From Alteribacillus sp. YIM 98480 (GTDB taxonomy: Bacteria; Bacillota; Bacilli; Bacillales; Marinococcaceae), in the NCBI RefSeq assembly GCF_009765375.1, contig NZ_VTOK01000007.1:124001-188000 (forward strand): DNA of 64,000 nt, in the 5' to 3' direction. Made by a program: the position numbers and the translations under genes. Shown one piece after another: positions 54,814-62,863 of the stretch. The notes under the pieces were generated by a model. The model did no database searches. It was not told the DNA's origin and saw nothing but the letters and a program-made list of their open reading frames with translations. How positions within the stretch are numbered: the first letter of the stretch is position 1; each line of letters opens with the position of its first letter.

Positions 54814-55383
54814 TTGAAGAAATTAATTTCAGTAACGACAATGGCGGTTGCATTACTTATTGGTGTATCAATCGACGATGCTGAGGCTTCTAATACATAT
54901 ACAGTTCAAAGCGGCGACACATTATATCGGATAGCATTAAATCATGATATCTCTGTTTCTGAACTGAAAAGCTGGAACGATCTTTCTTCAAATACGATAT
55001 ATCCAAACCAGGAACTTGATGTTACAAGAGACGGTTCTGTGTCTTCTAGTTCTTCTGAAAGCACGTCAGAGAAGGAATCCGAACAAAAAGCTGCTCGTGA
55101 AATGACGGTTTCCTCTACAGCGTATACAGCTAATTGCAGTGGGTGTTCTGGAATTACAGCCACAGGTATTAATTTGAAAGCAAATCCGGATAAAAAAGTA
55201 ATTTCTGTTGACCCGGACGTTATTCCACTTGGGACAGAGGTACACGTTGAAGGTTACGGTACAGCGGTTGCAGGGGACACAGGCGGTGCAATAAAAGGAA
55301 ATAAAATCGATGTATTTTTCTCCGATCGCAGCGAAGCCTTGCAATGGGGAAACAAAAAAGTAAATATAAAGATCCTTGAATAA
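54814..55383 (+). CDS. Secreted LysM–3D domain cell-wall protein (YocH-like)
   Basis: A 189-residue exported protein with a signal peptide (about 1-25, ending DDAEAS). One LysM peptidoglycan-binding repeat follows (about 28-71, YTVQSGDTLYRIALNHDIS). A Ser/Glu linker (about 74-100) leads to a C-terminal 3D domain with double-psi beta-barrel fold (about 105-188). The three conserved Asp of the 3D motif are visible in VDPDVIPLG, GDTGGAIKGNKIDVFF and the following DR. These proteins are probably lytic murein-cleaving enzymes. The start is TTG 54814 after GGGAGTGG. A WalR-like box upstream fits cell-wall control. Confidence 0.9.
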   Translation: MKKLISVTTMAVALLIGVSIDDAEASNTYTVQSGDTLYRIALNHDISVSELKSWNDLSSNTIYPNQELDVTRDGSVSSSSSESTSEKESEQKAAREMTVSSTAYTANCSGCSGITATGINLKANPDKKVISVDPDVIPLGTEVHVEGYGTAVAGDTGGAIKGNKIDVFFSDRSEALQWGNKKVNIKILE

Positions 55384-55390
55384 CTCTACT

Positions 55391-55441
55391 CCAGCTGTTT
55401 CAAAGACTGACAGAACTGCCAGCCTTTGAAACAGCTTTTTA
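55391..55441 (+). terminator. Terminator after the LysM-3D gene
   Basis: AGCTGTTTCAAAG pairs with CTTTGAAACAGCT (perfect apart from one G/C end), followed by TTTT. Confidence 0.92.
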
Positions 55442-55457
55442 CTTAAAGACAGACTTC

Positions 55458-55500
55458 CATGAACAACGGCAGCATCTGTAACTCCGATGCTGCTTTCATG
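55458..55500. repeat. Unexplained perfect hairpin before the thrS promoter
   Basis: CATGAA...GCAGCATC pairs with GATGCTGC...TTCATG around a 9-nt loop. There is no T tract. Its position between a terminator and the next promoter gives no obvious role. Confidence 0.6.
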
Positions 55501-55562
55501 AACTGTTTAATCTAAATCGGCCTTTCTTCTTTCAGAGTGCTTGAACTTTTCTTAATGAGAGG

Positions 55563-55591
55563 TTGATTTTCCTGGAAAGTCTCTCTATAAT
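55563..55591 (+). promoter_or_regulatory. Promoter of the thrS T-box transcript
   Basis: TTGATT (55563-55568), a 17-nt spacer and perfect TATAAT (55586-55591). Transcription should begin near 55598, at the start of the T-box leader. Confidence 0.8.
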
Positions 55592-55597
55592 GACTAA

Positions 55598-55935
55598 AGA
55601 AGTTATCGTTATGAAACATGCTTAGAAAAGGACATGAGAAACAAATTCTCCTTTAGAACAGAGAAGGAAGTCTTGGCTGAAAGCTTTCTGTAAAGGTCTT
55701 GTTTCTTACCGCCTTGGAGCAGCAGTGCTGAACAGATTCTCACCAACCGTGAGCTTTGTTCAAAAGTGATGACAGATCGTCATACATAATAGAGCCTTCT
55801 AATTAAGCACTGACGTCTGCCGGTCGTTATCCCGGTCTTGAGATCACACGGTAAGATATAAAATTATCATTAATGTGTAACAAGGGTGGAACCGCGGACT
55901 TTCATCGCCCCTTCTTAAGAGAAGGGGTTTTTTTA
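55598..55935 (+). ncRNA. T-box leader riboswitch for thrS (Thr, specifier ACC)
   Basis: A long leader with the conserved T-box AAGGGTGGAACCGCG (55882-55896). A terminator hairpin follows directly, CCCCTTCT-taag-AGAAGGGG with T7 (55908-55934). Upstream stem I elements include GCTGAAAGC and GCTGAAC. The likely specifier is ACC at 55742-55744 followed by A, matching threonine. Uncharged tRNA-Thr would pair with the specifier and the UGGA bulge, stabilise the antiterminator and let thrS be transcribed. Confidence 0.93.
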
Positions 55936-55986
55936 TTTACATTGGCTCAAAACGCTCATCATAACGAAAAATAGGAGGGACTTAGT

Positions 55987-57930
55987 GTGGCAAATAACGT
56001 AAATATCACTTTTCCAGATGGAAATGTCAAGTCATTTGAAGAGGGTGTTACGACAGAAGAAATCGCATCCTCCATCAGCCCGGGGCTTAAAAAGCAAGCT
56101 TTAGCTGGAAAATTAAATGGTGAACCGATCGATCTTAAAACAGCTATTTATAAAGACGGAAACATTGAAATCATTACCTCAAAAAATGAAGAAGGCCTTG
56201 AAATTCTGCGTCACAGTACAGCGCATTTGATGGCACAGGCTGTAAAACGTTTATTTGATGATGTGAAACTTGGCGTAGGGCCGGTTATCGAACATGGTTT
56301 TTATTATGATATTGATATGCCTCATCAATTAACACCAGAAGACTTACCGAAAATAGAAAAAGAAATGAAAAAAATCATCGATGAGAATCATGAAGTGGTT
56401 CGAAAAGAAGTCAGTCGTGAAAAGGCTAAAGAGATTTACAGAGAAATCGGGGACGACTTGAAAATAGAATTAATTGACGACATTCCTGAAGGAGAAACAC
56501 TCACCATATATGAGCAAGGAGAGTTTTTCGATTTATGCCGCGGCGTTCATGTACCAAGCACTTCTAAATTGAAAAAATTTAAATTAATGAGCATTTCTGG
56601 TGCTTACTGGCGCGGAGACAGCAATAATAAAATGCTGCAGCGTATTTACGGAACAGCCTTCTTTAAACAATCGGAACTAGAAGAGCACCTTAAAATGCTC
56701 GAAGAGGCAAAAGAACGTGACCATCGTAAACTTGGCAAAGAACTCGAGATTTTCTCTGTAAACCAAAAAGTTGGACAGGGTCTGCCGTTATGGCTTCCGA
56801 AAGGGGCAACGATCCGCCGGACTATTGAGCGCTATATCGTAGACATCGAAGAACGTCTCGGTTATGATCATGTCTATACCCCTGTACTTGGAAGCTCTGA
56901 ATTGTATAAAACATCCGGACACTGGGATCATTATCAAGATGATATGTTCCCGCCAATGGAAATGGATAATGAAACATTGGTTATCCGGCCGATGAACTGT
57001 CCGCACCATATGATGGTGTATAAAAACCAGCTCCATAGTTATCGAAATCTCCCCGTTCGAATTGCCGAGCTTGGAATGATGCACCGTTATGAAAAGTCAG
57101 GTGCTCTGGCTGGACTTCAACGTGTACGTGCGATGACATTAAATGATGCTCATATTTTTGCTCGTCCGGATCAGCTGAAGTCTGAATTTATCCGGGTGGT
57201 AGAGCTGATTAAGAATGTATATCAAGATTTTGGACTCGACGATTACTATTTCCGTCTCTCTTACCGTGATCCAGAAGATAAAGAAAAGTATGTGGACAAC
57301 GACGAAATGTGGGAAAAAGCACAAGCCATGCTGAAAGAAGCAATGGATGACATGGGAGTCGAGTACGTCGAAGCAGATGGCGAAGCAGCTTTTTATGGAC
57401 CAAAGCTTGACGTGCAAGTGAAAACAGCGCTTGGAAAAGACGAAACGTTATCTACTGTTCAATTAGACTTCCATCTCCCAGAGCGGTTCGATCTTACTTA
57501 TATCGGAGAAGATGGGCAGGAACACCGGCCTGTTGTTATTCACCGCGGTATTGTATCGACGATGGAGCGTTTTATCGCATTTTTATTAGAAGAATACAAA
57601 GGTGCTTTCCCGACTTGGCTTGCTCCTGTACAAGCAAAAGTGATTCCAGTATCAGCTGAAGCCCACCTCGATTATGCTCGCAAAGTAGAAGATGAGCTGC
57701 GTAAAGCAGGTGTAAGGGTGGAAGTCGATACTCGTGATGAAAAAATCGGCTATAAAATCCGGGAAGCACAAATGAAAAAAGTTCCTTATATGCTTGTACT
57801 CGGAGACAAGGAAATCGAAGCAGAAGCTGTCAACGTGCGCCGCTACGGACAAAATGATTCAAAATCCGCAGCATTAGCTGATTTTGTAAAGGAAATAAAA
57901 GAAAAAATAGATACACGCAGCCTGGATTAA
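55987..57930 (+). CDS. thrS: Threonyl-tRNA synthetase
   Basis: Charges tRNA-Thr and edits mischarged Ser. It is 647 residues. Domains in order are TGS (about 1-63), an editing domain with [10 protein letters not shown], a class II catalytic core with motif 2 and zinc ligands ([11 protein letters not shown] region, Cys and His), and the anticodon-binding domain (about 540-640, [16 protein letters not shown]). The start is GTG 55987 after AGGAGGG. It is controlled by the Thr T-box leader directly upstream and ends at a clear terminator. Confidence 0.98.
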   Translation: MANNVNITFPDGNVKSFEEGVTTEEIASSISPGLKKQALAGKLNGEPIDLKTAIYKDGNIEIITSKNEEGLEILRHSTAHLMAQAVKRLFDDVKLGVGPVIEHGFYYDIDMPHQLTPEDLPKIEKEMKKIIDENHEVVRKEVSREKAKEIYREIGDDLKIELIDDIPEGETLTIYEQGEFFDLCRGVHVPSTSKLKKFKLMSISGAYWRGDSNNKMLQRIYGTAFFKQSELEEHLKMLEEAKERDHRKLGKELEIFSVNQKVGQGLPLWLPKGATIRRTIERYIVDIEERLGYDHVYTPVLGSSELYKTSGHWDHYQDDMFPPMEMDNETLVIRPMNCPHHMMVYKNQLHSYRNLPVRIAELGMMHRYEKSGALAGLQRVRAMTLNDAHIFARPDQLKSEFIRVVELIKNVYQDFGLDDYYFRLSYRDPEDKEKYVDNDEMWEKAQAMLKEAMDDMGVEYVEADGEAAFYGPKLDVQVKTALGKDETLSTVQLDFHLPERFDLTYIGEDGQEHRPVVIHRGIVSTMERFIAFLLEEYKGAFPTWLAPVQAKVIPVSAEAHLDYARKVEDELRKAGVRVEVDTRDEKIGYKIREAQMKKVPYMLVLGDKEIEAEAVNVRRYGQNDSKSAALADFVKEIKEKIDTRSLD

Positions 57931-57937
57931 TAGATGA

Positions 57938-57976
57938 AACTGCTTGCCATGTATGGATCTGGCAGGCAGTTTTTTC
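57938..57976 (+). terminator. Terminator after thrS
   Basis: AACTGCTTGCCA pairs with TGGCAGGCAGTT (GU pair), followed by TTTTC. Confidence 0.9.
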
Positions 57977-58130
57977 ATATAATTTTTCTATGCAGGGATA
58001 CTATTTCAGCGTTCCCCCTTTCAAGTGGAAGAGATATATGTGGGTGGTGCAAATACAAGGAGCTTTTCATAAATAAAGGTTGCATGTTTTAATAATTTTC
58101 GTTACGATAATCAAGTGGTGTTTTCAGTGT

Positions 58131-58310
58131 TTGACAGCACCTAATGCGTATGGTAACGTTAATGAGTAATGAAAAACGAAACCAAAACAAGCAGAAGCGC
58201 CCGCTTCTCACCTGACTGACGCCCCGGGCTGTTGGCAGGTTGTGGTGATTTCCATGAATAGTGAGAAACGATCATCGTGTGGGCGCAGTATGTGTGCCTG
58301 CTTTTTTTAT
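58131..58310 (+). ncRNA. L20-type autoregulatory leader with upstream -35 element
   Basis: A perfect -35 TTGACA (58131-58136) has a weak -10 (TAACGT, 17-nt spacer). The following RNA folds long-range: AAGCAG (58189-58194) pairs with CTGCTT (58298-58303), and GCGCCC (58197-58202) pairs with GGGCGC (58281-58286). A T7 run ends the structure at 58309. This is the layout of the leader of infC-rpmI-rplT in Bacillus, where ribosomal protein L20 binds and promotes termination. The assignment rests on position and architecture. Confidence 0.75.
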
Positions 58311-58339
58311 ACTTTAAAAAGAAACTTTAACTTAAAGTA

Positions 58340-58404
58340 TAAAGTATAAGAAAAGACTAAGGCTTCCGTCATTTGAACTTGGCGGAAAGCTGAGTTTTTC
58401 TAAT
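58340..58404. repeat. Dispersed hairpin repeat, family 3, compact copy
   Basis: TAAAGTATAAG, then AAAAGACTAAGGCTTCCG, and the inverted end CGGAAAGCTGAGTTTTTCTAA form one long imperfect hairpin. It lies between the L20 leader and infC. With the related copies at 21036-21214 and 43577-43664 it defines the family. Confidence 0.65.
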
Positions 58405-58452
58405 GCGCAGTTAACTGCTTTTTATTGGTAAAATTTTTGGAGGTGGCTCATT

Positions 58453-58977
58453 ATTCGTAATGATATGAAGGTTAATGATGGAATCCGTGCGCGTGAGGTA
58501 CGCCTGATCGATGCTAACGGCGACCAGCTTGGCGTTAAATCGAAAAGCGAAGCGCTGGATTTGGCTGATAAAGCTAACCTTGATTTAGTACTTGTGGCTC
58601 CAAATGCGAAGCCGCCGGTCTGCCGTATTATGGATTACGGAAAGTACCGTTTCGAGCAGCAAAAGAAAGATAAAGAGGCTCGAAAGAAGCAAAAAGTAAT
58701 TAACGTGAAAGAAGTACGCCTAAGCCCTAATATTGAAGAACATGATTTTAACACGAAGCTTCGCAATGCTCGTAAGTTCTTGAACAAGGGTGATAAAGTG
58801 AAAGCGGCTATTCGTTTCCGCGGACGTATGATCACACACTCTGATATCGGCAAAAAAGTATTAGAGCGCATGGCCCAAGAATGTGAAGACGTGGCTACGG
58901 TAGAAACGAAGCCGAAGATGGAAGGGCGGAGCATGTTTTTGATGCTGGCGCCAAAGTCGGAAAAAGACAACAAGTAG
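58453..58977 (+). CDS. infC: Translation initiation factor IF-3, probable ATT start
   Basis: Binds the 30S subunit and checks start-codon pairing. The body is complete ([47 protein letters not shown]). No ATG, GTG or TTG has a ribosome binding site. The first ATG (58465) is 20 nt after GGAGGTGG (58439-58446). Two ATT codons at 58450 and 58453 are in frame with 6- and 9-nt spacing. An AUU start is the classic autoregulated infC start, so I place it at 58453 (174 aa). It is first of infC-rpmI-rplT. Confidence 0.9.
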   Translation: MRNDMKVNDGIRAREVRLIDANGDQLGVKSKSEALDLADKANLDLVLVAPNAKPPVCRIMDYGKYRFEQQKKDKEARKKQKVINVKEVRLSPNIEEHDFNTKLRNARKFLNKGDKVKAAIRFRGRMITHSDIGKKVLERMAQECEDVATVETKPKMEGRSMFLMLAPKSEKDNK

Positions 58978-59008
58978 AATTTAACTAGTGACAAGGAGGA
59001 AATTACTC

Positions 59009-59209
59009 ATGCCTAAAATGAAGACTCATAGCGGTGCAGCAAAACGTTTTAGAAAAACAGGTACTGGCAAGTTGAAGCGCAGCCATGCATTCACAAGCCA
59101 CTTGTTCCGTAACAAATCCCAAAAGCAAAAGCGCCGTCTCAGCAAACAAGGTATTGTAGATAAATCTGATCAAAAGCGCATTGCAAACCTAATGCCGTAC
59201 GACAAATAA
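59009..59209 (+). CDS. rpmI: 50S ribosomal protein L35
   Basis: A 66-residue basic ribosomal protein ([20 protein letters not shown] is diagnostic). The start ATG 59009 has AAGGAGG 8 nt upstream. The frame extends to 58988 only by reading that ribosome binding site. It lies 31 nt after infC and 38 nt before rplT, in one operon under the L20-type leader. Confidence 0.98.
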   Translation: MPKMKTHSGAAKRFRKTGTGKLKRSHAFTSHLFRNKSQKQKRRLSKQGIVDKSDQKRIANLMPYDK

Positions 59210-59247
59210 AACGAAAACAACTGATGAAATCGAAGGAGGGATAGACG

Positions 59248-59604
59248 ATGCCAAGAGTAAAAGGCGGATATGTGACTCGTCGTCGTCGTAATAAAGTATT
59301 AAAACTAGCAAAAGGATACCGTGGTTCAAAGCACAGCTTGTTTAAGACAGCACGTCAGCAAGTTATGAAATCCCTGCAATATGCATACCGGGATCGCCGT
59401 CAACGTAAGCGTGACTTCCGTAAGCTTTGGATTACACGTATCAATGCGGCTGCTCGTATGAACGGTCTTTCTTACAGCCGTCTTATGTACGGATTGAAGC
59501 AAGCTGACATTAATGTGAACCGCAAAATGCTCGCTGATCTTGCCGTAAACGATGAAAAAGGTTTCACAGAGCTTGCTGAAAAAGCAAAAGCAAACTTGAA
59601 ATAA
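59248..59604 (+). CDS. rplT: 50S ribosomal protein L20
   Basis: A 118-residue ribosomal protein needed early in 50S assembly, and the likely repressor of this operon through the leader [27 protein letters not shown] is diagnostic, shown here by its parts [14 protein letters not shown] and [14 protein letters not shown]. The basic N-terminal extension and globular C-terminal domain (about 60-118) are complete. GAAGGAGGG precedes the ATG. A strong terminator follows. Confidence 0.98.
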   Translation: MPRVKGGYVTRRRRNKVLKLAKGYRGSKHSLFKTARQQVMKSLQYAYRDRRQRKRDFRKLWITRINAAARMNGLSYSRLMYGLKQADINVNRKMLADLAVNDEKGFTELAEKAKANLK

Positions 59605-59610
59605 AGAATA

Positions 59611-59652
59611 AAAGGGGTCTGGGAATCTATCAATTTTCCTGGACCCTTTTTT
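59611..59652 (+). terminator. Terminator after rplT
   Basis: AAAGGGGTCTGGGAA pairs with TTCCTGGACCCTTT (one mismatch), followed by TTT. Confidence 0.9.
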
Positions 59653-59753
59653 ACTTTTTGGCCTAAGAATCCGGCGGCAAGCCAAGATAAGATAAATCAG
59701 CAAATTAATTTTATCCATATGCAAAAAGAGAAAAGAGGGAGAGGGGAAAGGCA

Positions 59754-60020
59754 ATGGAAATCTTAGTATTATATTATATGCTAGCTATCAATTTGGCGGC
59801 TTTTATCACGATGAGTGCCGACAAACGAAAAGCCCGCCGACGAACTTATCGTATCAGCGAGCACAGACTTTTGTGTTTAGCTGCAGTTGGTGGAAGCGCT
59901 GGAATGTTTGCAGCGATGCATATGTTTCGGCACAAAACAAAACATAAACGTTTTTTTATAGGTATTCCTTTTCTTCTGTTTTTACATGGAATACTGGTTC
60001 TTTTCTTCATAAAAATATAA
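59754..60020 (+). CDS. ysdA: DUF1294 membrane protein YsdA
   Basis: An 88-residue protein of the DUF1294 family, equivalent to B. subtilis YsdA in size and position after rplT. There is an N-terminal membrane helix (about 2-18), a conserved DKRKARRRTYRISE motif, a small-residue helix (LAAVGGSAGMFAAMHMF), then HKTKHKRF and a final hydrophobic helix (about 68-85). The ribosome binding site GAGGGAGAGGGG precedes the ATG. Function is unknown. Confidence 0.9.
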   Translation: MEILVLYYMLAINLAAFITMSADKRKARRRTYRISEHRLLCLAAVGGSAGMFAAMHMFRHKTKHKRFFIGIPFLLFLHGILVLFFIKI

Positions 60021-60029
60021 CCTTTTAAT

Positions 60030-60070
60030 GTCTCTCTAGCGTCGGCTCGTTCCTGAGTGAGACTTTTTTC
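60030..60070 (+). terminator. Terminator after ysdA
   Basis: GTCTCTCT pairs with AGTGAGAC (7 of 8), followed by TTTTTTC. The sequence around it resembles the end of the family-1 repeat (TGTCT...CGCTTTTCTTA). Confidence 0.6.
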
Positions 60071-60122
60071 GCTTTTCTTACACCATAGACTGCTGCTTTC
60101 TTGCTTATTTAAAAAACGACTC

Positions 60123-60515
60123 TTAATCTTTTTCTGTTTGCTTGATAAACTCTTTGATAGGGCTTTTCCATTCTATATGAGCATGGGGGTAATGCTGTCG
60201 GATTTCGTTTTCTAGAAATGAAAAATCTTTGCGCTGGAGACCTTGGAGTTTGTCTTTGTTTTTTACCCATACGGATACAGAGACAATATCAAATGCCTGC
60301 TCGGTCGTTCCTAAATATTTTTCTCCTTCAAACATGACACCTTTGTAAGTAATTAAAAAATTTTTCCGCACATTTTTTATTTCGTCTAAAAAGTAAAAGT
60401 TACTCTTTTCATGTGCTAATTCAAGCTTGCGTTTTGGATTTAAAATGTATTTAATAACAGCATAAATTAATATGATTAATGCAATAAGAATAAGTGCTCG
60501 TATCAAAAGAGCCAC
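60123..60515 (-). CDS. ysdB: Sigma-W pathway protein YsdB
   Basis: A 130-residue protein matching B. subtilis YsdB. YsdB influences the membrane proteases that release sigma-W. There is one N-terminal membrane helix (about 3-22, LLIRALILIALIILIYAVI), then a soluble basic domain (KLELAHEKSNFYFLDEIKNVRKNFLITYKG, read in parts). The start is GTG 60515, with GGGGAGGA on the minus strand 7 nt before it. A perfect sigma-W promoter lies upstream, so the gene is itself in the sigma-W regulon. It is transcribed opposite to ysdA and divergent from the dUTPase gene. Confidence 0.92.
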   Translation of the reverse strand: MALLIRALILIALIILIYAVIKYILNPKRKLELAHEKSNFYFLDEIKNVRKNFLITYKGVMFEGEKYLGTTEQAFDIVSVSVWVKNKDKLQGLQRKDFSFLENEIRQHYPHAHIEWKSPIKEFIKQTEKD

Positions 60516-60563
60516 GATAAATTCCTCCCCTTGTGTATTCCTGCAAATTTCCTGTCATTAATT

Positions 60564-60589
60564 TACGAGAAAAAACTATTTTAGTTTCA
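60564..60589 (-). promoter_or_regulatory. Sigma-W promoter of ysdB
   Basis: On the minus strand TGAAAC (60589-60584), a 16-nt spacer and CGTA (60567-60564) match the ECF sigma-W consensus exactly. The start codon is about 50 nt downstream. Confidence 0.88.
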
Positions 60590-60627
60590 TTTTAATAGAA
60601 AATACGTCAGAAGGGAAAAGATATATA

Positions 60628-61107
60628 ATGAAACAATTATTTTCAATTCAGCGAACATTAGATGAACGAATATTAAAAGAGCATGACTTGAAAAGAGAAG
60701 ACATTTTTATAGATAAAATGCTTGCTTTTCAAGTAGAAGCGGCCGAGCTTGCTAATGAAACCCGCTGCTTTAAGTATTGGAGTCACAAGCCCGCTTCCAG
60801 TCAAGCAGTGATTCTCGAAGAGTATGTAGATGGGCTTCATTTTATTCTTTCTATCGGTATTGATAAGGGGTGGGAAGAAGTTCCGTTCCAGACAGAAAAA
60901 AATGAACGATCGTTAAGCGGGCAGTTTCAGGCAGTATTTCAAGCAGCTGCTGCTCTTACTAAAAAAACGGAAAAACAAACGTACATCGAATTATTTCAGG
61001 AATACCTTCAACTTGGTATGCTGCTTGGATTTTCCAATGAAGAAGTAGAACGAGCTTATCTAGAAAAAAATGAAATGAATCATAAAAGACAAACAGAAGG
61101 ATACTAA
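60628..61107 (+). CDS. dUTP diphosphatase, dimeric all-alpha type
   Basis: A 159-residue all-helical NTP pyrophosphohydrolase of the dimeric dUTPase (MazG-like) family. It hydrolyses dUTP to dUMP, keeping uracil out of DNA. Metal-binding acidic motifs are visible: QVEAAELANETRCFKYW (about 32-48) and EEYVDGLHFILSIG (about 60-73). The start ATG is preceded by AGAAGGGAAAAG. It lies between ysdB and the M42 peptidase, divergent from ysdB. Substrate choice between dUTP and dCTP is by family. Confidence 0.9.
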   Translation: MKQLFSIQRTLDERILKEHDLKREDIFIDKMLAFQVEAAELANETRCFKYWSHKPASSQAVILEEYVDGLHFILSIGIDKGWEEVPFQTEKNERSLSGQFQAVFQAAAALTKKTEKQTYIELFQEYLQLGMLLGFSNEEVERAYLEKNEMNHKRQTEGY

Positions 61108-61133
61108 TCCAGAGAAAAAATAATCCAAAACGT

Positions 61134-61162
61134 TTGAGTATAAAAAAAGATACTTATATACT
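61134..61162 (+). promoter_or_regulatory. Sigma-A promoter of the M42 peptidase gene
   Basis: TTGAGT (61134-61139), a 17-nt spacer and TATACT (61157-61162), about 50 nt before the start. Confidence 0.65.
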
Positions 61163-61213
61163 AAAAGAAGGAAAAAATATGAAATGATTACATAAACCAA
61201 GGAGGAATAAATA

Positions 61214-62302
61214 GTGGCGGAAATGGATCAAACGGTACAGATGTTAAAAGAATTAACGGATGCAAATGGAATTCCTGGTAATGAAAAAGAAGCCCGCGAA
61301 GTTATGAAAAAGCATATTTCTTCTTATGCAGATGAGATAACGAATGATCAACTTGGCAGTCTCATTGCGAAAAAGACTGGAAAAGCTGGCGGACCGCGTA
61401 TTATGATTGCAGGTCACTTGGACGAGATTGGTTTTATGATTACCCATATTGATGATAAAGGCTTTTTGAAATTCGAAACAGTGGGCGGCTGGTGGAGCCA
61501 GGTTATGCTTGCTCAACGAGTCAACATAATGACTAGAAAAGGAAATATTGTCGGTGTAATTGGATCCAAGCCGCCGCATATTCTTCCAGCTGATCAACGA
61601 AAAAAAGCAGTTGAAATCAAAGATATGTTTATCGATATCGGTGCTTCTAGCAAGGAAGAAGCAGAAAGTTTTGGGGTTCGCCCTGGGGATTCAGTAGTGC
61701 CGATTTGTGATTTTACGGTTATGAATAATGAAAAGCTGATGATGGCAAAAGCATGGGATAACCGAATTGGCTGTGCGATCGCAATTGAAGTATTGAAGCG
61801 TCTCAAGGATGAAGATCATGCTAATGAAGTGTATGGTGTAGGGGCTGTACAAGAAGAAGTAGGACTTCGCGGCGCCAAAACAGCTTCTCACAAGATTACT
61901 CCCGATATTGGATTTGCCGTTGACGTAGGTATTGCTGGTGATACGCCGGGAGTTTCGGATAATGATGCCACAGCTGAAATCGGTAAAGGACCACAAGTAT
62001 TAGTATTTGATCGGTCTATGGTGTCTCACAAAGGGCTGCGTGACTTTGTAACAGACATTGCTGAGGAACATAACATTCCATTCCAGTTTGAAGCGATGAG
62101 CGGCGGCGGAACAGATGCTGGATCTATCCATCTATCCGGTGATGGGGTGCCTTCCCTAGCTATAACTGTTCCAACTCGTTATATCCACACTCATGCTGCT
62201 ATTTTACATCGTGATGATTTCGAACATGCGGTGCAGCTGCTTGTAGAAGTGACGAAAAAACTAGATGCAGACACTGTTCGATCCATTACATTCGATTCAT
62301 AA
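61214..62302 (+). CDS. ysdC: M42 family metallopeptidase (YsdC-like aminopeptidase)
   Basis: A 362-residue cytosolic M42 zinc/cobalt aminopeptidase, equivalent to B. subtilis YsdC. These form dodecameric tetrahedral shells that trim peptides. Metal ligands and catalytic residues are [10 protein letters not shown] (His and Asp), [11 protein letters not shown] (bridging Asp), QEEVGLRGA (catalytic Glu pair), VDVGIAGD (Asp) and IHTHAA (last His). The start is GTG 61214, with AAGGAGGAA upstream. It ends about 140 nt before a strong bidirectional terminator. Cognate peptides are unknown. Confidence 0.95.
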   Translation: MAEMDQTVQMLKELTDANGIPGNEKEAREVMKKHISSYADEITNDQLGSLIAKKTGKAGGPRIMIAGHLDEIGFMITHIDDKGFLKFETVGGWWSQVMLAQRVNIMTRKGNIVGVIGSKPPHILPADQRKKAVEIKDMFIDIGASSKEEAESFGVRPGDSVVPICDFTVMNNEKLMMAKAWDNRIGCAIAIEVLKRLKDEDHANEVYGVGAVQEEVGLRGAKTASHKITPDIGFAVDVGIAGDTPGVSDNDATAEIGKGPQVLVFDRSMVSHKGLRDFVTDIAEEHNIPFQFEAMSGGGTDAGSIHLSGDGVPSLAITVPTRYIHTHAAILHRDDFEHAVQLLVEVTKKLDADTVRSITFDS

Positions 62303-62442
62303 TAACCGTTTAAGGAAGAGAGTTGTGGATTAAAGAGTCTCCTATTCCGCTAGTATTCGAAGCATGAAATTGGGCAAAACAAAGGCTCTTTCTGTTTGTT
62401 TGAATGATTTTGCGGAGGACTCACGAGGAGAGCAGCGCCCTG

Positions 62443-62477
62443 AAAAGAGCCGTCCTTTGACTCAGGACGGCTCTTTT
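62443..62477. terminator. Bidirectional terminator between the M42 gene and sspI
   Basis: A perfect 14-bp stem, AAAAGAGCCGTCCT with AGGACGGCTCTTTT. It serves both convergent genes. Confidence 0.95.
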
Positions 62478-62489
62478 CTTGATTCGTTG

Positions 62490-62696
62490 TTACTTCAATC
62501 CATCTGCAATTTGGGAAATAACCTGCTCTTTTTCCTGTTCATCCGCATGATTCCAAAACACTTCAAACAAAACCCCAAGGCCGGGAAGCATTTTTTCTTC
62601 TCCGCTTTGAACGGCATCTTGAATGGTGGCTTCGACCTGTTCTTCATTATGACCTGAAACATTTTGTAAAATGGCTGCGCGCAGATTAAAGGACAT
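62490..62696 (-). CDS. sspI: Small acid-soluble spore protein SspI
   Basis: A 68-residue minor small acid-soluble protein of the spore core ([20 protein letters not shown] is the family start, residues 1-20). It shows the organism forms endospores. The minus-strand ribosome binding site TAGGAGGGA lies before the ATG at 62696. In B. subtilis sspI is made in the forespore under sigma-G. A matching sigma-G promoter is visible upstream. Position next to ysgA and pheS is conserved. Confidence 0.95.
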   Translation of the reverse strand: MSFNLRAAILQNVSGHNEEQVEATIQDAVQSGEEKMLPGLGVLFEVFWNHADEQEKEQVISQIADGLK

Positions 62697-62751
62697 CCTT
62701 GTTCCCTCCTATTTGTGATAAAATAGTAATATCAACATACGTCGATATCTG

Positions 62752-62781
62752 TAGTATGAGAAGCTGGAAGAAAATATATAC
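62752..62781 (-). promoter_or_regulatory. Sigma-G (forespore) promoter of sspI
   Basis: On the minus strand GTATA (62781-62777), an 18-nt spacer and CATACTA (62758-62752) fit the sigma-G pattern GHATR-N18-CATNHTA. The start codon is about 50 nt downstream. Confidence 0.72.
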
Positions 62782-62863
62782 TTTTCGGGCTCTTAACGTC
62801 TAATATTTGGACATGTGCTATGACAGCTGGTTGATGAGCAGCATGTAAGGGAAGGGAAAGCTA

